Shown: positions 35,563-44,773 of the stretch, in pieces | Numbering within the stretch: the stretch's first letter is position 1 | Layout of the letters: each line of letters opens with the position of its first letter | Assembly: GCF_000186705.1 (NCBI RefSeq) | Contig: NZ_AEUE01000006.1 | Span: 124,001 to 188,000 of the forward strand | Direction of reading: 5' to 3' | DNA length: 64,000 nucleotides | Origin: Citromicrobium sp. JLT1363 | Lineage (GTDB): Bacteria > Pseudomonadota > Alphaproteobacteria > Sphingomonadales > Sphingomonadaceae | Position numbers and translations under genes: made by a program | Notes under the pieces: model-generated | Databases searched by the model: none | What the model was told of the DNA's origin: nothing | The model's input: the letters and a program-made list of their open reading frames with translations, nothing else

Positions 35563-35853
35563 TTAGCGCGGGTCGGCGGGATAGCCGCGCGTACCGAAGC
35601 AATCCTCGTCCAGATAACCGTCGCGGTCATAGCCATCGCAGCCATCGTTCTTGTCGACGAAATAGCCGGCCAGCGCGCCCGCTGCCGCACCCGCGAGTGC
35701 GTAGCGCGTGATATCACCACCGGTGACGGCCGCCACACCGGCGCCAAGAGCCGCACCGCCAAGGCCGCCCTCGGCCGAATAATTCTCGGCACAGGCACCA
35801 AGCGCAAGCGCGGAAATCATGGCGACGGGGATTAGGGCGAGACGATTCTTCAT
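35563..35853 (-). CDS. Glycine-zipper lipoprotein
   Basis: 96 residues. Lipobox LGAC (Cys 21), then a Gly/Ala-rich zipper (about 29-63: GGLGGAALGAGVAAV, then AGAAAGALAGYFVD) of the type found in outer-membrane lipoproteins such as SlyB/OsmB relatives, and an acidic Asp/Tyr-rich C terminus (DGCDGYDRDGYLDEDCFG). It has a good AAGGAG ribosome site. It probably sits in the outer membrane with a stress-related or structural role. It follows grpE by 68 bases, possibly with its own promoter. Confidence 0.85.
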   Translation of the reverse strand: MKNRLALIPVAMISALALGACAENYSAEGGLGGAALGAGVAAVTGGDITRYALAGAAAGALAGYFVDKNDGCDGYDRDGYLDEDCFGTRGYPADPR

Positions 35854-35921
35854 CGGTGGTACTCCTTTGAACCTGATGAAGTCTCAAAGGATAAGCGGCT
35901 GCCCGGTTCCTGATTTGTGAG

Positions 35922-36551
35922 TCAGTCCGGCTTTTTTGCCACACCGACCAGCGCAGGGCGCAGAAGGCGATCCTTGATGAGATAGCCTGCCTGCATCTCC
36001 TGAATCACGGTGCCCGGGTCCGCATCCTCGCTGGGAATCTCCATCATCGCCTGATGCACATTGGGATCCAGCGGCAGGCCCATGGCCGCCACACGCGTGA
36101 CCCCGTGCTGGCTGAAGACACGCTCCAGTTCGCGCTGGGTCGCCTCGATCCCGGCCACCAGGCTCTTGAATTTGTCGTCCTCGCGCAGCTCCTGCGGGAT
36201 GGATTCGATCGCCCGGACCAGATTGTCCGACACCGACAGGATATCGCGGGCAAAGCCGGTCGCGGCGTAGGAGCGCGTATCGGCGATGTCCTTTTCCATG
36301 CGCCGCCGCACGTTCTGCGTCTCGGCGCGCGCGTACAGGACTTCCTGCCGCGCGGTATCCAGATCGCCCTTCAGCTTGCCGATCGTCTCGGCCAGCTTCG
36401 CCGTATCGTCCGAGCCAGCCTCGTCCTCGGCGTCGTCGTCGCTCTGGTCGCGCAGATGCTCGGGGACCCCGGCCAATTGCTTTTCGGCTTCCTCGTCCAG
36501 CATTTCGCGGCCCTCTGCGGGCTCTTCTTTCGGGTTCTTCTCGTCTTGCAT
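35922..36551 (-). CDS. grpE: Nucleotide exchange factor GrpE
   Basis: 209 residues: acidic N-terminal region, a long coiled coil (about 55-100) with ARAETQNVRRRMEKDI, and the beta domain with GLPLDPNVHQAMMEIPSEDADPGTVIQEMQAGYLIKDRLLRPALV. It releases ADP from DnaK. It starts 22 bases after hrcA and is transcribed with it. Confidence 0.96.
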   Translation of the reverse strand: MQDEKNPKEEPAEGREMLDEEAEKQLAGVPEHLRDQSDDDAEDEAGSDDTAKLAETIGKLKGDLDTARQEVLYARAETQNVRRRMEKDIADTRSYAATGFARDILSVSDNLVRAIESIPQELREDDKFKSLVAGIEATQRELERVFSQHGVTRVAAMGLPLDPNVHQAMMEIPSEDADPGTVIQEMQAGYLIKDRLLRPALVGVAKKPD

Positions 36552-36573
36552 AGGTCTCGTGAAAACTGCCCTG

Positions 36574-37614
36574 TTAGCCGGTCAATCTCCCCAGGGATTG
36601 CGCGGTGAAATCGACCATGGGAACGATGCGTGCGTAGTTCAAGCGCGTGGGGCCGATAACCCCTAGAACGCCCACTATGTTCCCGTCGCGGTCGTGGAAG
36701 GGCGAGGCGATAACAGAGGAACCGCTGAGCGCGAAGAGGCGATTTTCGCTGCCTATGTATATCCGCGTAGCCCGCGCCTTGCGCGCCCGTTCCAGCACAT
36801 CGGCGACCGCCCGCTTGTTCTCCAGTTCGTCCAGCAATTGCCGCACGCGTTCCACATCGCCGACGGCTTCGTCGTCGAGCAGCTTGGCCTGGCCTCGCAC
36901 GATCAGCACGGAACTGCGATCGGGCGTCTCGCTCCACATCGCGATGCCGCGGCGGACCAGATCCTTGCTCGCTTCGTCCAGCTCGCTGCGCCCACCGGCG
37001 ATCTCCGCCTCGATATCCTTCAGCGCCTCGCCGAGGCTGCGATTGGCCATGCGGGCGGAAAGATAGTTGGAGGCCTGCGAGAGTGCGCTCGCATCCATGC
37101 CCTCCATCTCGATCAGGCGATTTTCGATCTGGCCGTTCTGGTCGACCAGCACAGCCAGCGCGCGGTTCGCGTCGAGCGGCAGGAAATTCATCTGCGCCAG
37201 CCGTCGTTCGGACGTCGGGACGAAGACCATGCCCGCCGCACCGGACAGGTCGGACAGCATGGCGCTCGCCGCCTCGAGCCGGGCTTCCAGCGGACCGGGA
37301 TCGCCCAGCTTCGCCTCGATCGCGTGGCGCTCCTGCTCGCTGGGCTGGGTAATCTGCATCATCCCGTCGACGAACAGGCGCAGGCCGCTCTCTGTGGGCT
37401 TGCGCCCGGCGGACACATGCGGCGCGGCCAGCAGGCCCAGCTTTTCGAGGTCCGCCAGCACGCTGCGGATCGAGGCGGGCGAGAGGTCCACCGCCCCGCC
37501 CTCGGCCAGTGTCTTAGAGCCGACCGGCTGCCCCGTCGCCAGATACTGTTCCACCACCACGCGGAAGATGTCGCGCGTGCGGGCGGTCAGTTCGGTCAGC
37601 GGCGGGGTGCTCAT
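36574..37614 (-). CDS. hrcA: Heat-inducible repressor HrcA
   Basis: 346 residues from the ATG at 37614. An N-terminal winged helix (TARTRDIFRVVVEQYLATGQPVGSKTLAE and SPASIRSVLADLEKLGLL), the GAF-like middle and a C-terminal dimerisation domain with GEALKDIEAEIAGG and PFHDRDGNIVGVLGVIGPTRLNYARIVPMVDF. It represses groESL and other heat genes through CIRCE elements. I see no CIRCE sequence upstream of hrcA, grpE or dnaK here, so its targets are probably elsewhere. Confidence 0.95.
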   Translation of the reverse strand: MSTPPLTELTARTRDIFRVVVEQYLATGQPVGSKTLAEGGAVDLSPASIRSVLADLEKLGLLAAPHVSAGRKPTESGLRLFVDGMMQITQPSEQERHAIEAKLGDPGPLEARLEAASAMLSDLSGAAGMVFVPTSERRLAQMNFLPLDANRALAVLVDQNGQIENRLIEMEGMDASALSQASNYLSARMANRSLGEALKDIEAEIAGGRSELDEASKDLVRRGIAMWSETPDRSSVLIVRGQAKLLDDEAVGDVERVRQLLDELENKRAVADVLERARKARATRIYIGSENRLFALSGSSVIASPFHDRDGNIVGVLGVIGPTRLNYARIVPMVDFTAQSLGRLTG

Positions 37615-37639
37615 CCTTGGTGATCCATGATTGCTCGGC

Positions 37640-38158
37640 TCACTTGAGCCGGTCGTAAATCTGGCGGTTCTCGGCCGTGCCGACAAGATCGTCCACCGGC
37701 AGTTCCTGCCACGCCTGGTAGAGCGCATCGCGGTTTTCGACGAGACCGGGCTGGCGGCAGCCGAGATACCAGTCGAGTGTGACCGGCTCCCGGCCAGCTT
37801 CGTGCCAGGTGATCTTTACCGAGGGGGAATCTGTCGCCACGGGCCCGTCGCAATTCTCATACCCGTATGCGACCGAGCTTTCCGGACGGAAGGGCGCGAG
37901 CCGTTCGGCAAAGGCCTCGAATTCTCTCTGGCTTGCGGTGAATGCGGCGGTTCCCTTTTGCTGCACGAAACGCTCGCCGTGGTATGTCCCGGCCCCATTC
38001 CGGGCCACGGAGAGCCTGAAGGACGGGCAGAATCCGAAGCACGGTGTCAAGCTGTACTCGATCGCCTCGGCAGACGCCGCGCTGTCCGGCGCCTGGCCGG
38101 GTGTGACGCAGCCTGCAACGGCAAAAGGCAGTGCGCAAATCGTGAGAATTCGGATCAT
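37640..38158 (-). CDS. DUF6438 lipoprotein
   Basis: 172 residues starting MIRILTICALPFAVAGC, a lipoprotein signal with the lipidated Cys at 17. The mature part begins with the DUF6438 pattern (IEYSLTPCFGFCPSFRLSVARNGAGTYHGE) including a CFGFC pair, and a further Cys pair (ENCDG, YLGCRQ) downstream. The function of the family is unknown; location is envelope. It ends 25 bases before hrcA, so it may be the first gene of the hrcA-grpE transcript. Confidence 0.84.
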   Translation of the reverse strand: MIRILTICALPFAVAGCVTPGQAPDSAASAEAIEYSLTPCFGFCPSFRLSVARNGAGTYHGERFVQQKGTAAFTASQREFEAFAERLAPFRPESSVAYGYENCDGPVATDSPSVKITWHEAGREPVTLDWYLGCRQPGLVENRDALYQAWQELPVDDLVGTAENRQIYDRLK

Positions 38159-38268
38159 GACCGAGGCCTTTCGTAACGGGGGGCGTTCGTGATGGAGCAT
38201 GTCCACTGGCCACGTGATGAATAGGCGGCTAGGGCGCGTGCGACCAGTCAGACCAAAGGATTTCCCCC

Positions 38269-38982
38269 ATGCGACCTTCAGGCCGCGCGCCCGACCAGAT
38301 GCGCGCCATTTCCATCGAAACCGGTTTCACCAAGCATGCCGAGGGCAGCTGTCTGATCAGTTTCGGCGATACGCGCGTGCTGTGCACCGCCAGCGTGGAA
38401 AACTCCGTCCCGCCGTGGATGCGCGGCAAGGGTGCCGGGTGGGTCACCGGCGAATATTCGATGCTGCCCCGTGCCACCCACACCCGCGGCAGCCGTGAGG
38501 CGGCGCGCGGCAAGCAGTCGGGCAGGACGCAGGAAATTCAGCGGCTTATCGGGCGCAGCTTGCGCGCGGTCGTAGACATGAAGAAGCTCGGCGAACGCCA
38601 GATCACGCTCGATTGCGACGTGATCCAGGCCGATGGCGGCACGCGCACCGCAGCGATTTCGGGCGCGTGGGTCGCGCTCAAGCTGGCGATCGACGGGCTC
38701 AAGAAGTCTGGAGCGATCGTGGAAGACCCGATCACGGGCAAGATCGCGGCGATTTCCTGCGGCGTCTACAAGGGCACACCGGTGCTGGACCTCGATTACG
38801 ACGAGGATTCGAGCGCGGATGCCGACGCCAACTTCGTGCTGATCGAAGGCGGCAAGATCGCCGAGGTTCAGGCCACCGCCGAAGGCGCAGCCTACGACGA
38901 AGAAGCGCTGCTGCGCCTGCTGCGCCTCGCGCAGATGGGCTGCGGCGAGATCTTCAAGGCTCAGGACGCGGCGGTGAAATGA
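38269..38982 (+). CDS. rph: Ribonuclease PH
   Basis: 237 residues, full length. It begins [20 protein letters not shown] and has the family blocks [50 protein letters not shown] and [17 protein letters not shown]. It is a phosphorolytic 3'-to-5' exoribonuclease that trims tRNA ends. It is divergent from DUF6438/hrcA and overlaps rdgB by four bases. Confidence 0.97.
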   Translation: MRPSGRAPDQMRAISIETGFTKHAEGSCLISFGDTRVLCTASVENSVPPWMRGKGAGWVTGEYSMLPRATHTRGSREAARGKQSGRTQEIQRLIGRSLRAVVDMKKLGERQITLDCDVIQADGGTRTAAISGAWVALKLAIDGLKKSGAIVEDPITGKIAAISCGVYKGTPVLDLDYDEDSSADADANFVLIEGGKIAEVQATAEGAAYDEEALLRLLRLAQMGCGEIFKAQDAAVK

Positions 38983-39614
38983 CCCGCCGTATCGGCTCGG
39001 GCAAGCTCGTCATTGCGACGCACAATGCGGGCAAGCTGAAAGAGATTTCGGCCCTGCTCGCCCCCTATGGGGTCGAGTGCCTGTCCGCAGGATCGCTCGG
39101 CCTGCCCGAGCCGGAGGAAACCGGCACCACCTTCGTCGACAATGCGCTGCTCAAGGCGCGCGCGGCGGCGGAGGGGTCGGGCATCGTCAGCCTTGCCGAC
39201 GACAGCGGGCTTTCGGTCGCTGCACTGAATGGTCGCCCCGGCGTCTACACCGCCGACTGGGCCGAGCGGCAGTGGTTCGAGGGCGAACCGGGCCGCGACT
39301 GGTACATGGCGATGGGCAAGGTCGAAGGCCTGCTCGCGCAGCAGGGCGCGGACGTGGATCGCAGCGCAGCGTTCCACTGCACGCTGGCGCTGGCATGGCC
39401 CGATGGCGAATATGCGGTCTACGAAGGTATTGCGCCCGGATCGCTCACCTGGCCGCCGCGTGGACAACTGGGCTTCGGCTACGATCCGGTGTTCGTGCCC
39501 GAAGGCCGCGAGCAGACCTTTGCCGAGATCGACCCTGCGGAAAAGCACAAGATCAGCCATCGCGCGGATGCCTTCGCCAAGCTGGTCGCAAAGCAGTTCG
39601 GTCAACAGGGATAG
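38979..39614 (+). CDS. rdgB: dITP/XTP pyrophosphatase (RdgB/HAM1)
   Basis: 211 residues. The nucleotide-binding [11 protein letters not shown] at the N terminus, [38 protein letters not shown], and the C-terminal [10 protein letters not shown] and HKISHRADA blocks identify it. It removes deaminated purine nucleotides from the pool. The ATG at 38979 sits inside the rph stop (ATGA), the conserved alphaproteobacterial pair. Confidence 0.97.
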   Translation: MTRRIGSGKLVIATHNAGKLKEISALLAPYGVECLSAGSLGLPEPEETGTTFVDNALLKARAAAEGSGIVSLADDSGLSVAALNGRPGVYTADWAERQWFEGEPGRDWYMAMGKVEGLLAQQGADVDRSAAFHCTLALAWPDGEYAVYEGIAPGSLTWPPRGQLGFGYDPVFVPEGREQTFAEIDPAEKHKISHRADAFAKLVAKQFGQQG

Positions 39615-39657
39615 GCGCGCGCTGGCCTTTGCGGCCTGCGCCCCCTAGATTCCGCCC

Positions 39658-40821
39658 ATGCCCGCAGCGGACGATCTTGCGCTTTATATCCACTGGCCCT
39701 TCTGCCTGAAGAAGTGCCCCTATTGCGACTTCAACAGCCATGTGCGCGATTCTGTCGATGCCGCAGCCTGGCAGTCCGGGCTTCTGGCGGATCTGGCGCA
39801 TGAGCACGCCCTGACGCAGGGCCGCCGCGTCGGCTCGATCTTCTTCGGCGGCGGCACGCCTTCGCTGATGCCCCCTGCCCTCGCCGGTGCGCTGATTGAC
39901 GAGGCGACCCGGTTGTGGGGGCTTGCCCCCGATTGCGAGATTACGCTGGAGGCCAACCCGACCTCCTACGAAGCGCGCAAGTTTGCAGACTTCCGCGCCG
40001 CCGGGGTCAACCGCGTCTCTCTGGGCGTGCAATCGCTGCATGACGATGCGCTGGCCTTCCTGGGGCGCGAGCATAGCGCCGCGGAAGCCGTGCAAGCGCT
40101 CGAGAATGCGCAAGGCCTCTTCCGCCGTGTCACTTTCGACCTGATCTATGCCCGGCCCCGCCAGACGGCGAAGGAGTGGGAGGCGGAACTGGGGCGCGCT
40201 CTCGCCTTCGGGACCGAGCATCTCTCGCTCTACCAGCTGACCATCGAACCGGGCACCGGGTTTGCCGGGGCCGTGGCGCGCGGTCGGCTGACCCCGATGG
40301 ATGCGGATGAAGCCGGCGACCTGTTCGTACAGACGCAGGATCAGACAGCGGCGGCAGGCCTGCCCGCCTACGAGATCAGCAACCACGCAAAGCCCGGCGC
40401 GCAGAGCCATCACAACCTGACCTACTGGCGCTATCGCGATTACGCGGGGATCGGCCCGGGAGCGCACGGTCGGCGCTGCGGCACGGCGACGGTCCGGCAC
40501 AAGAAGCCAGAGGCATTCCTGCGCCGCGTCGCAGAGAACGGGCACGGCATTGCGGAGGAACGCGCGCTGGGACGCGAGGAAGCTTTGGGCGAGGCGCTGC
40601 TGATGGGCCTGCGGCTCGCCGAAGGTGTCGATCTTGCGGCGCTGGCGCAGCGGTTCGGCACCATGCCCGATGCGCTGATCGATGCAGGACGCTCGGATTT
40701 CTATGCCGATCTCGGCTTCGTCACGCGCGCGGGCGATCATCTCACGATCACGCCGCAGGGCATGCCGCTGCTCGACGCCTTGCTGGCAGAGCTGGTTGCC
40801 GCCGATTTGTGCACAGCATGA
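39658..40821 (+). CDS. hemW: Radical SAM heme chaperone HemW
   Basis: 387 residues. Cluster cysteines C16, C20 and C23 in YIHWPFCLKKCPYCDFNSH; later FFGGGTPSLM, ANPTSYEARKFADFRAAGVNRVSLGVQS and a C-terminal HemN-like domain with YEISNHAKPGAQSHHNLTYWRY. It lacks the N-terminal cysteine-rich features of true oxygen-independent coproporphyrinogen oxidase, which favours HemW, a heme-delivery protein. It follows rdgB by 43 bases and overlaps xerC. Confidence 0.92.
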   Translation: MPAADDLALYIHWPFCLKKCPYCDFNSHVRDSVDAAAWQSGLLADLAHEHALTQGRRVGSIFFGGGTPSLMPPALAGALIDEATRLWGLAPDCEITLEANPTSYEARKFADFRAAGVNRVSLGVQSLHDDALAFLGREHSAAEAVQALENAQGLFRRVTFDLIYARPRQTAKEWEAELGRALAFGTEHLSLYQLTIEPGTGFAGAVARGRLTPMDADEAGDLFVQTQDQTAAAGLPAYEISNHAKPGAQSHHNLTYWRYRDYAGIGPGAHGRRCGTATVRHKKPEAFLRRVAENGHGIAEERALGREEALGEALLMGLRLAEGVDLAALAQRFGTMPDALIDAGRSDFYADLGFVTRAGDHLTITPQGMPLLDALLAELVAADLCTA

Positions 40822-41714
40822 GCGGCAGCGTGCTGTCGCGGTGGGAGAGCCACCTTGCGACGGAGCGTCGCCTCTCGCCGCACACCGTGCGCGCCTATGT
40901 CCGCGCGGCGGAACGCTTGCTTGAGGCGACCGGACTTCAGGACTGGACGGCGATAGCCGCGCTCGATGCGCCTGCCCTGCGCGCCCAGCTTGCCCGCCGC
41001 CGCGCCGATGGGCTGAGCAACCGTTCGGCTGCGCGCGAGCTTTCTTCGCTGCGCGCCTTCCTCGCTTTCGCGCGGGCCGAGACCGGGGCCTCGGATGCCC
41101 AGGCTCCGCGCCTGCGCGGACCGCGGATAAAGCGCACCCTGCCCCGCCCGGTCACGCCCGACGAGGCGGTTCACATGGCGCAGACCATCGGCGAGAGACG
41201 GCGCGAAGAATGGACGGGTCTGCGCGACCGCGCCGTGCTGCTGCTGCTCTACGGCGCCGGAATGCGGCTGGGAGAGGCGCTTTCGCTGACCGGGGCGGAT
41301 GCGGAGATGGGCGAAACGCTCCGCGTCACCGGCAAGGGCGGCAAGACGCGCGTGGTGCCGATCCTCCCCGCAATCCGCACGGCCGTCCGGGAATATGTCT
41401 CCGCCTGCCCGCACGATCTCACGCCGGAGCAGCCGCTGTTTCGGGGATCGCGCGGCGGACCGCTCTCTGCAGGCCTCGTCCAGCGCGCGGTGGCGGAGGC
41501 GCGGGCCGAGATCGGCCTGCCCGCCAATGCTACGCCTCATGCGCTGCGCCACTCCTTCGCTTCGCACCTGCTTGGCGCGGGCGCGGACCTGCGCAGCCTG
41601 CAGGAACTGCTGGGCCATGCGAGCCTTGGCTCGACCCAGATCTACACGGAGGTCGATGCAGCACGCCTGCTCGAAACCTATCGCAGCGCGCATCCTCGCG
41701 AGAGGAACGACTAG
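40818..41714 (+). CDS. xerC: Tyrosine recombinase XerC
   Basis: 298 residues: SAM-like N-terminal domain (to about 105) and catalytic domain with R150, K176, H241, R244, H267 and Y276 (GAGMRLGEAL, GKGGKTR, HALRHSFASHLL, GHASLGSTQIYT). This length and set match housekeeping XerC/D, which resolves chromosome dimers at dif; XerC is preferred over XerD from overall similarity. The ATG overlaps the hemW stop (ATGA). Its TAG is shared, as CTAG, with the convergent DedA gene. Confidence 0.9.
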   Translation: MSGSVLSRWESHLATERRLSPHTVRAYVRAAERLLEATGLQDWTAIAALDAPALRAQLARRRADGLSNRSAARELSSLRAFLAFARAETGASDAQAPRLRGPRIKRTLPRPVTPDEAVHMAQTIGERRREEWTGLRDRAVLLLLYGAGMRLGEALSLTGADAEMGETLRVTGKGGKTRVVPILPAIRTAVREYVSACPHDLTPEQPLFRGSRGGPLSAGLVQRAVAEARAEIGLPANATPHALRHSFASHLLGAGADLRSLQELLGHASLGSTQIYTEVDAARLLETYRSAHPRERND

Positions 41715-42316
41715 CGCTCTGCGCGCGGCTTCCAGCTGTAAAGACGCCAGCAGTACCCCGCGACCGCCAGCACCAGCGATGCGATGACGATCCACCCGAC
41801 CAGATCCTGAACATCGGAGAAGGTCCCGACCAGCCATTGGGCGCCCAGAATCAGGATCACGTTCCAGATCGCCGCGCCCGCCGTGGTGAAGATCAGGAAC
41901 CGCCACAGATTCATGTGCGCGAGGCCCGCCGGTAGCGAGATCATGGTCCGCATCACGGGGAAGAACCGGAGAAAGAAGACCGCCCAGCCCCCGTGTTTCT
42001 TGAAGAATTCGGACGCCCGCTCGATATCTTCCCATTCGAGGGTGAGCCATCGGCCCCACCTGTCAATGAACGGACCGAGCTTTTCGTATCCCACCCGGTC
42101 GCCGAACCAGTACCAGGCGTAATTGCCTGCGACCGTGCCGATCGTTCCGAAGATCAGCAGGGGCCAGAAGCTCATCCGGTCTTGCGTCACGGCGAGCGCG
42201 CCCGCCCCCATAATCGCCTCCGAGGGTAGCGGGGGGAAGATGTTCTCCAGCGCCATGAGCAGCGCGATACCGAGATAGCCGAGCCGCCCGATAATGCTGA
42301 CAATCATTTCGTCCAT
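41711..42316 (-). CDS. DedA family membrane protein
   Basis: 201 residues with about five membrane segments. Family blocks are ENIFPPLPSEAIM near residue 26-38, GNYAWYWFGDRVGYE, and FFLRFFPVMRTMISLPAGLAHM (the G/F-R-F-P-x-x-R motif). DedA proteins are proton-coupled inner-membrane transporters, several acting as undecaprenyl-phosphate or lipid flippases. It ends in the same CTAG as xerC. The start MDEMIVSI at 42316 gives the usual length. Confidence 0.93.
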   Translation of the reverse strand: MDEMIVSIIGRLGYLGIALLMALENIFPPLPSEAIMGAGALAVTQDRMSFWPLLIFGTIGTVAGNYAWYWFGDRVGYEKLGPFIDRWGRWLTLEWEDIERASEFFKKHGGWAVFFLRFFPVMRTMISLPAGLAHMNLWRFLIFTTAGAAIWNVILILGAQWLVGTFSDVQDLVGWIVIASLVLAVAGYCWRLYSWKPRAER

Positions 42317-42431
42317 GGCGCACCAATGCGCAGGACAGCTGATCGGGGCCGAAAAACGTGGCGAGAACCAAGATCGGAGAAGGGGTGAACCGAAGCCGCA
42401 GGGGATCAGACCGCCTTCGCACGCCAGCGCG

Positions 42432-43415
42432 TCAGCCGGCGGCTTCCATCTCCCTATGCCGGCGCTCGGTCGCGTCCCACAGCGCGCCGGCCGTATCGGT
42501 GCCATTGAAGCGGTCGATCGCGACGATGCCGGTGGGCGAGGTCACGTTGATCTCGGTCAGCCACTCGCCGCCGATCACGTCGATCCCCACGAACACGAGG
42601 CCGCGCCGCTTCAGCTCGGGGCCCATGGCAGCGCAGATTTCCGCCTCGCGGTCGGTCAGCTGCGCGGCTTCGGCAGATCCGCCCTGCGCCAGATTGCTGC
42701 GGAACTCGCCCTCGCCCGGCTTGCGGTTGATCGCGCCCGCAACCTCGCCATCGACCAGCACGATGCGTTTGTCTCCCTCGCTCACCGTGGGCAGGAAGGC
42801 CTGCACCATGTGCGCCTCGGGCCATTGCCTGTCAAAGACTTCGGACAACGCAGAGAGGTTCGTACCGTCACGATCGATCTTGAAGATCGCCTTGCCGCCA
42901 TTTCCATGCAGCGGCTTCACCACCACCGCGCCGTGCTTTTTCTGGAAGGCCTGAATGTCCTCCAGCCGCCGCGCGATCAGCGTGGGCGGCATGAAGCGCG
43001 CGAAATCGAGCACGAACATCTTTTCGGGCGCGTTCACCACTTCGCGCGGGTCGTTGACCACCAGCGTGGTGCCCTTCAATCGGTCGAGCAGGAACGCGGC
43101 GGTGATATAGCCCAGGTCGAAGGGCGGATCCTGCCGCAGCCACACGACGTCGATATCCTGTGCCAGGTCGATCACGCGGCGCTCGCCCGTCCATTCGAAA
43201 TGGTCGCCTTCCTTGCGGCGGACCCTGACCGGCCGCGCATGGGCGGTGATTTTCCCCGCCGGGGTGCCATCGCTTTCCCAGGCGAGGCTCTTCACATCAT
43301 AGTGCCAGACTTCATGGCCACGCTCCTGCGCCGAGAGCATCAGCGCGAAGCTGCTATCGCCCGCGATCTTGACGCTTTCGATGGGGTCCATCTGGAAGGC
43401 GGTGCGTAGGGTCAT
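42432..43415 (-). CDS. gshB: Glutathione synthase
   Basis: 327 residues of ATP-grasp fold: MDPIESVKIAGDSSFALMLSAQ, VVWLRQDPPFDLGY, the ATP-binding VVVKPLHGNGGKAIFKID, KRIVLVDGEVAGAINRKP and a C-terminal TEINVTSPTG. It joins gamma-Glu-Cys with Gly. GGAG lies six bases before the ATG at 43415. In many alphaproteobacteria gshB follows rsmI-yraN, as it does here, separated by an 88-base repeat. Confidence 0.96.
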   Translation of the reverse strand: MTLRTAFQMDPIESVKIAGDSSFALMLSAQERGHEVWHYDVKSLAWESDGTPAGKITAHARPVRVRRKEGDHFEWTGERRVIDLAQDIDVVWLRQDPPFDLGYITAAFLLDRLKGTTLVVNDPREVVNAPEKMFVLDFARFMPPTLIARRLEDIQAFQKKHGAVVVKPLHGNGGKAIFKIDRDGTNLSALSEVFDRQWPEAHMVQAFLPTVSEGDKRIVLVDGEVAGAINRKPGEGEFRSNLAQGGSAEAAQLTDREAEICAAMGPELKRRGLVFVGIDVIGGEWLTEINVTSPTGIVAIDRFNGTDTAGALWDATERRHREMEAAG

Positions 43416-43428
43416 AATTGCTCCATTC

Positions 43429-43516
43429 GTCACCCCCGCGAAGGCAGGGGTCCAGACAAGCTGCCCGGTTGCGCATCCGGCAAGGTCGGCTGGGCTCCTG
43501 CCTCCGCAGGGGTGAC
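43429..43516. repeat. Palindromic intergenic repeat element
   Basis: An 88-base element between yraN and gshB. The left end GTCACCCCCGCGAAGGCAGG and the right end CCTGCCTCCGCAGGGGTGAC are near-perfect inverted copies, with GGTCCAG/CTGGGC just inside. Elements starting GTCACCCC(G)GCG are scattered through sphingomonad and related genomes as REP-like units. It could form a long hairpin in mRNA of rsmI-yraN-gshB, which runs through it. Confidence 0.75.
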
Positions 43517-43523
43517 AGGCCGG

Positions 43524-43883
43524 TTACGGCATCCAGGCATTGGCGATGTGGCGAGGCTGTGCGCCGGGCGCAAGCAGGATCACGTCGATCCGGATATCCT
43601 CTCCACCGGTGGCATATTCATGCGCGACCGCGCCGACTGCCGCTGCAACCCGCGAGAGCCTTTTCTCGTCTATAGCCAGATCGAGGTCGGGTACGCTGCG
43701 TCGCCATTTGACCTCGACGAAAGCGATCAGACCGTCCTTTCGCGCAACAAGGTCGATTTCGCCCAGCTTCGTCTTGCGGCGCCGGTCGACTATCTCCCAC
43801 CCCGCGCTCTCGAGCCAGCGGGCGGCTTCTTCCTCACCGCCTCTACCCGCCTTCTCTGCCCGTTCGCGTTTCTGGCTGCTCAC
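43524..43883 (-). CDS. YraN family (UPF0102) endonuclease-like protein
   Basis: 119 residues. The endonuclease-like core shows GEEEAARWLESAGWEIVDRR, KLGEIDLVARKDGLIAFVEVKWR and a C-terminal RIDVILL strand; Asp and Glu-x-Lys match the PD-(D/E)XK pattern. Biochemical function is not established for the family. Its ATG overlaps the rsmI stop (ATGA), the usual rsmI-yraN pair. Confidence 0.93.
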   Translation of the reverse strand: MSSQKRERAEKAGRGGEEEAARWLESAGWEIVDRRRKTKLGEIDLVARKDGLIAFVEVKWRRSVPDLDLAIDEKRLSRVAAAVGAVAHEYATGGEDIRIDVILLAPGAQPRHIANAWMP

Positions 43884-44746
43884 TCACGCAGCTCCAGTGC
43901 GCGCGCATAGAGTGCCTTGCGATCCGCGCCGGTCGCCCTGGCGACCTTCGCCGCTGCCTGTGACGGCTTTTCGGTCTTCAGGGCATCGCGCAAAAGCGCA
44001 TCGACATCCTCGGCACTGGCATCGGTCTCCTGCGGCGGTTCGACCAGCAGCACGATCTCGCCCTTGGGCGGTTTCGCCTCGTAATGGGCGATCAGCTCCA
44101 CCGCGCTGCCAAGCCGGCATTCCTCGTGCAGCTTGGTAATCTCCCGCGCCACCGCGACCCGGCGCCCAAGCAATCTATCCTCTATCGCGCCCAGCGTCTT
44201 GGTCAGCCGGGGCCCGCTTTCGTAGAAGACCAGCGTTGCATCCACCATTGCGAACTCGGCCAGCATGTCGGCCCGCGCCTTCTCCTTCACCGGCAGGAAA
44301 CCTGCGAACAGGAACCGGTCGCTCGGCAGGCCGGCCAGCGTGATCGCGGCGATGGCGGCGCAGGGCCCGGGAATGGTCTGCACCTCCACCCCTGCATCGC
44401 GCGCAGCGTTGACCAGGCGGTACCCGGGATCGGAGATCAGCGGCGTGCCCGCATCGCTCACCAGAGCGACTGCACGTGTGGCCATGCTGTCCACCAACCG
44501 CGCGCGGTCACGCTCGTCCGCATGGTCGTTGTAGCGCCACAGGGGTTTGCTCAGCCCCAGGTGCTTCATCAGCTTGCCGGTCACCCGCGTGTCCTCGCAG
44601 GCGACACCGTCACACCGCGAAAGCACGTCGACTGCCCGCAAGGTAATGTCGTTCAGATTGCCAATCGGCGTCGCCACGATATACAGGCCGGGCGCAAGGG
44701 CGGCGTTCGAAGGGGCGTCGCTGGAACTGGTCACGAGACGGGCCAT
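43880..44746 (-). CDS. rsmI: 16S rRNA 2'-O-methyltransferase RsmI
   Basis: 288 residues, tetrapyrrole-methylase fold: GLYIVATPIGNLNDITLRAVDVL, CEDTRVTGKLM, ALVSDAGTPLISDPGYRLV and TIPGPCAAIAAITLAGLPSDRFLFAGF. It methylates C1402 of 16S rRNA. The ATG at 44746 has no strong ribosome site; a GTG four codons in is possible. It is divergent from lppC with only 27 bases between, so its promoter must lie within or next to the lppC start. Confidence 0.95.
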   Translation of the reverse strand: MARLVTSSSDAPSNAALAPGLYIVATPIGNLNDITLRAVDVLSRCDGVACEDTRVTGKLMKHLGLSKPLWRYNDHADERDRARLVDSMATRAVALVSDAGTPLISDPGYRLVNAARDAGVEVQTIPGPCAAIAAITLAGLPSDRFLFAGFLPVKEKARADMLAEFAMVDATLVFYESGPRLTKTLGAIEDRLLGRRVAVAREITKLHEECRLGSAVELIAHYEAKPPKGEIVLLVEPPQETDASAEDVDALLRDALKTEKPSQAAAKVARATGADRKALYARALELRE

Positions 44747-44773
44747 GAACCAATGCAAGGGATATCCGCAAGC

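Noticed and set aside
36574-38268. Search for a CIRCE repeat at hrcA
   Set aside because: No TTAGCACTC/GAGTGCTAA-like inverted repeat is seen in the hrcA, grpE or rph/DUF6438 upstream regions.
40818-41714. The tyrosine recombinase as a sign of an integrated element
   Set aside because: Length, catalytic set and position behind hemW fit housekeeping XerC; there is no att-like repeat, tRNA end or phage gene nearby.
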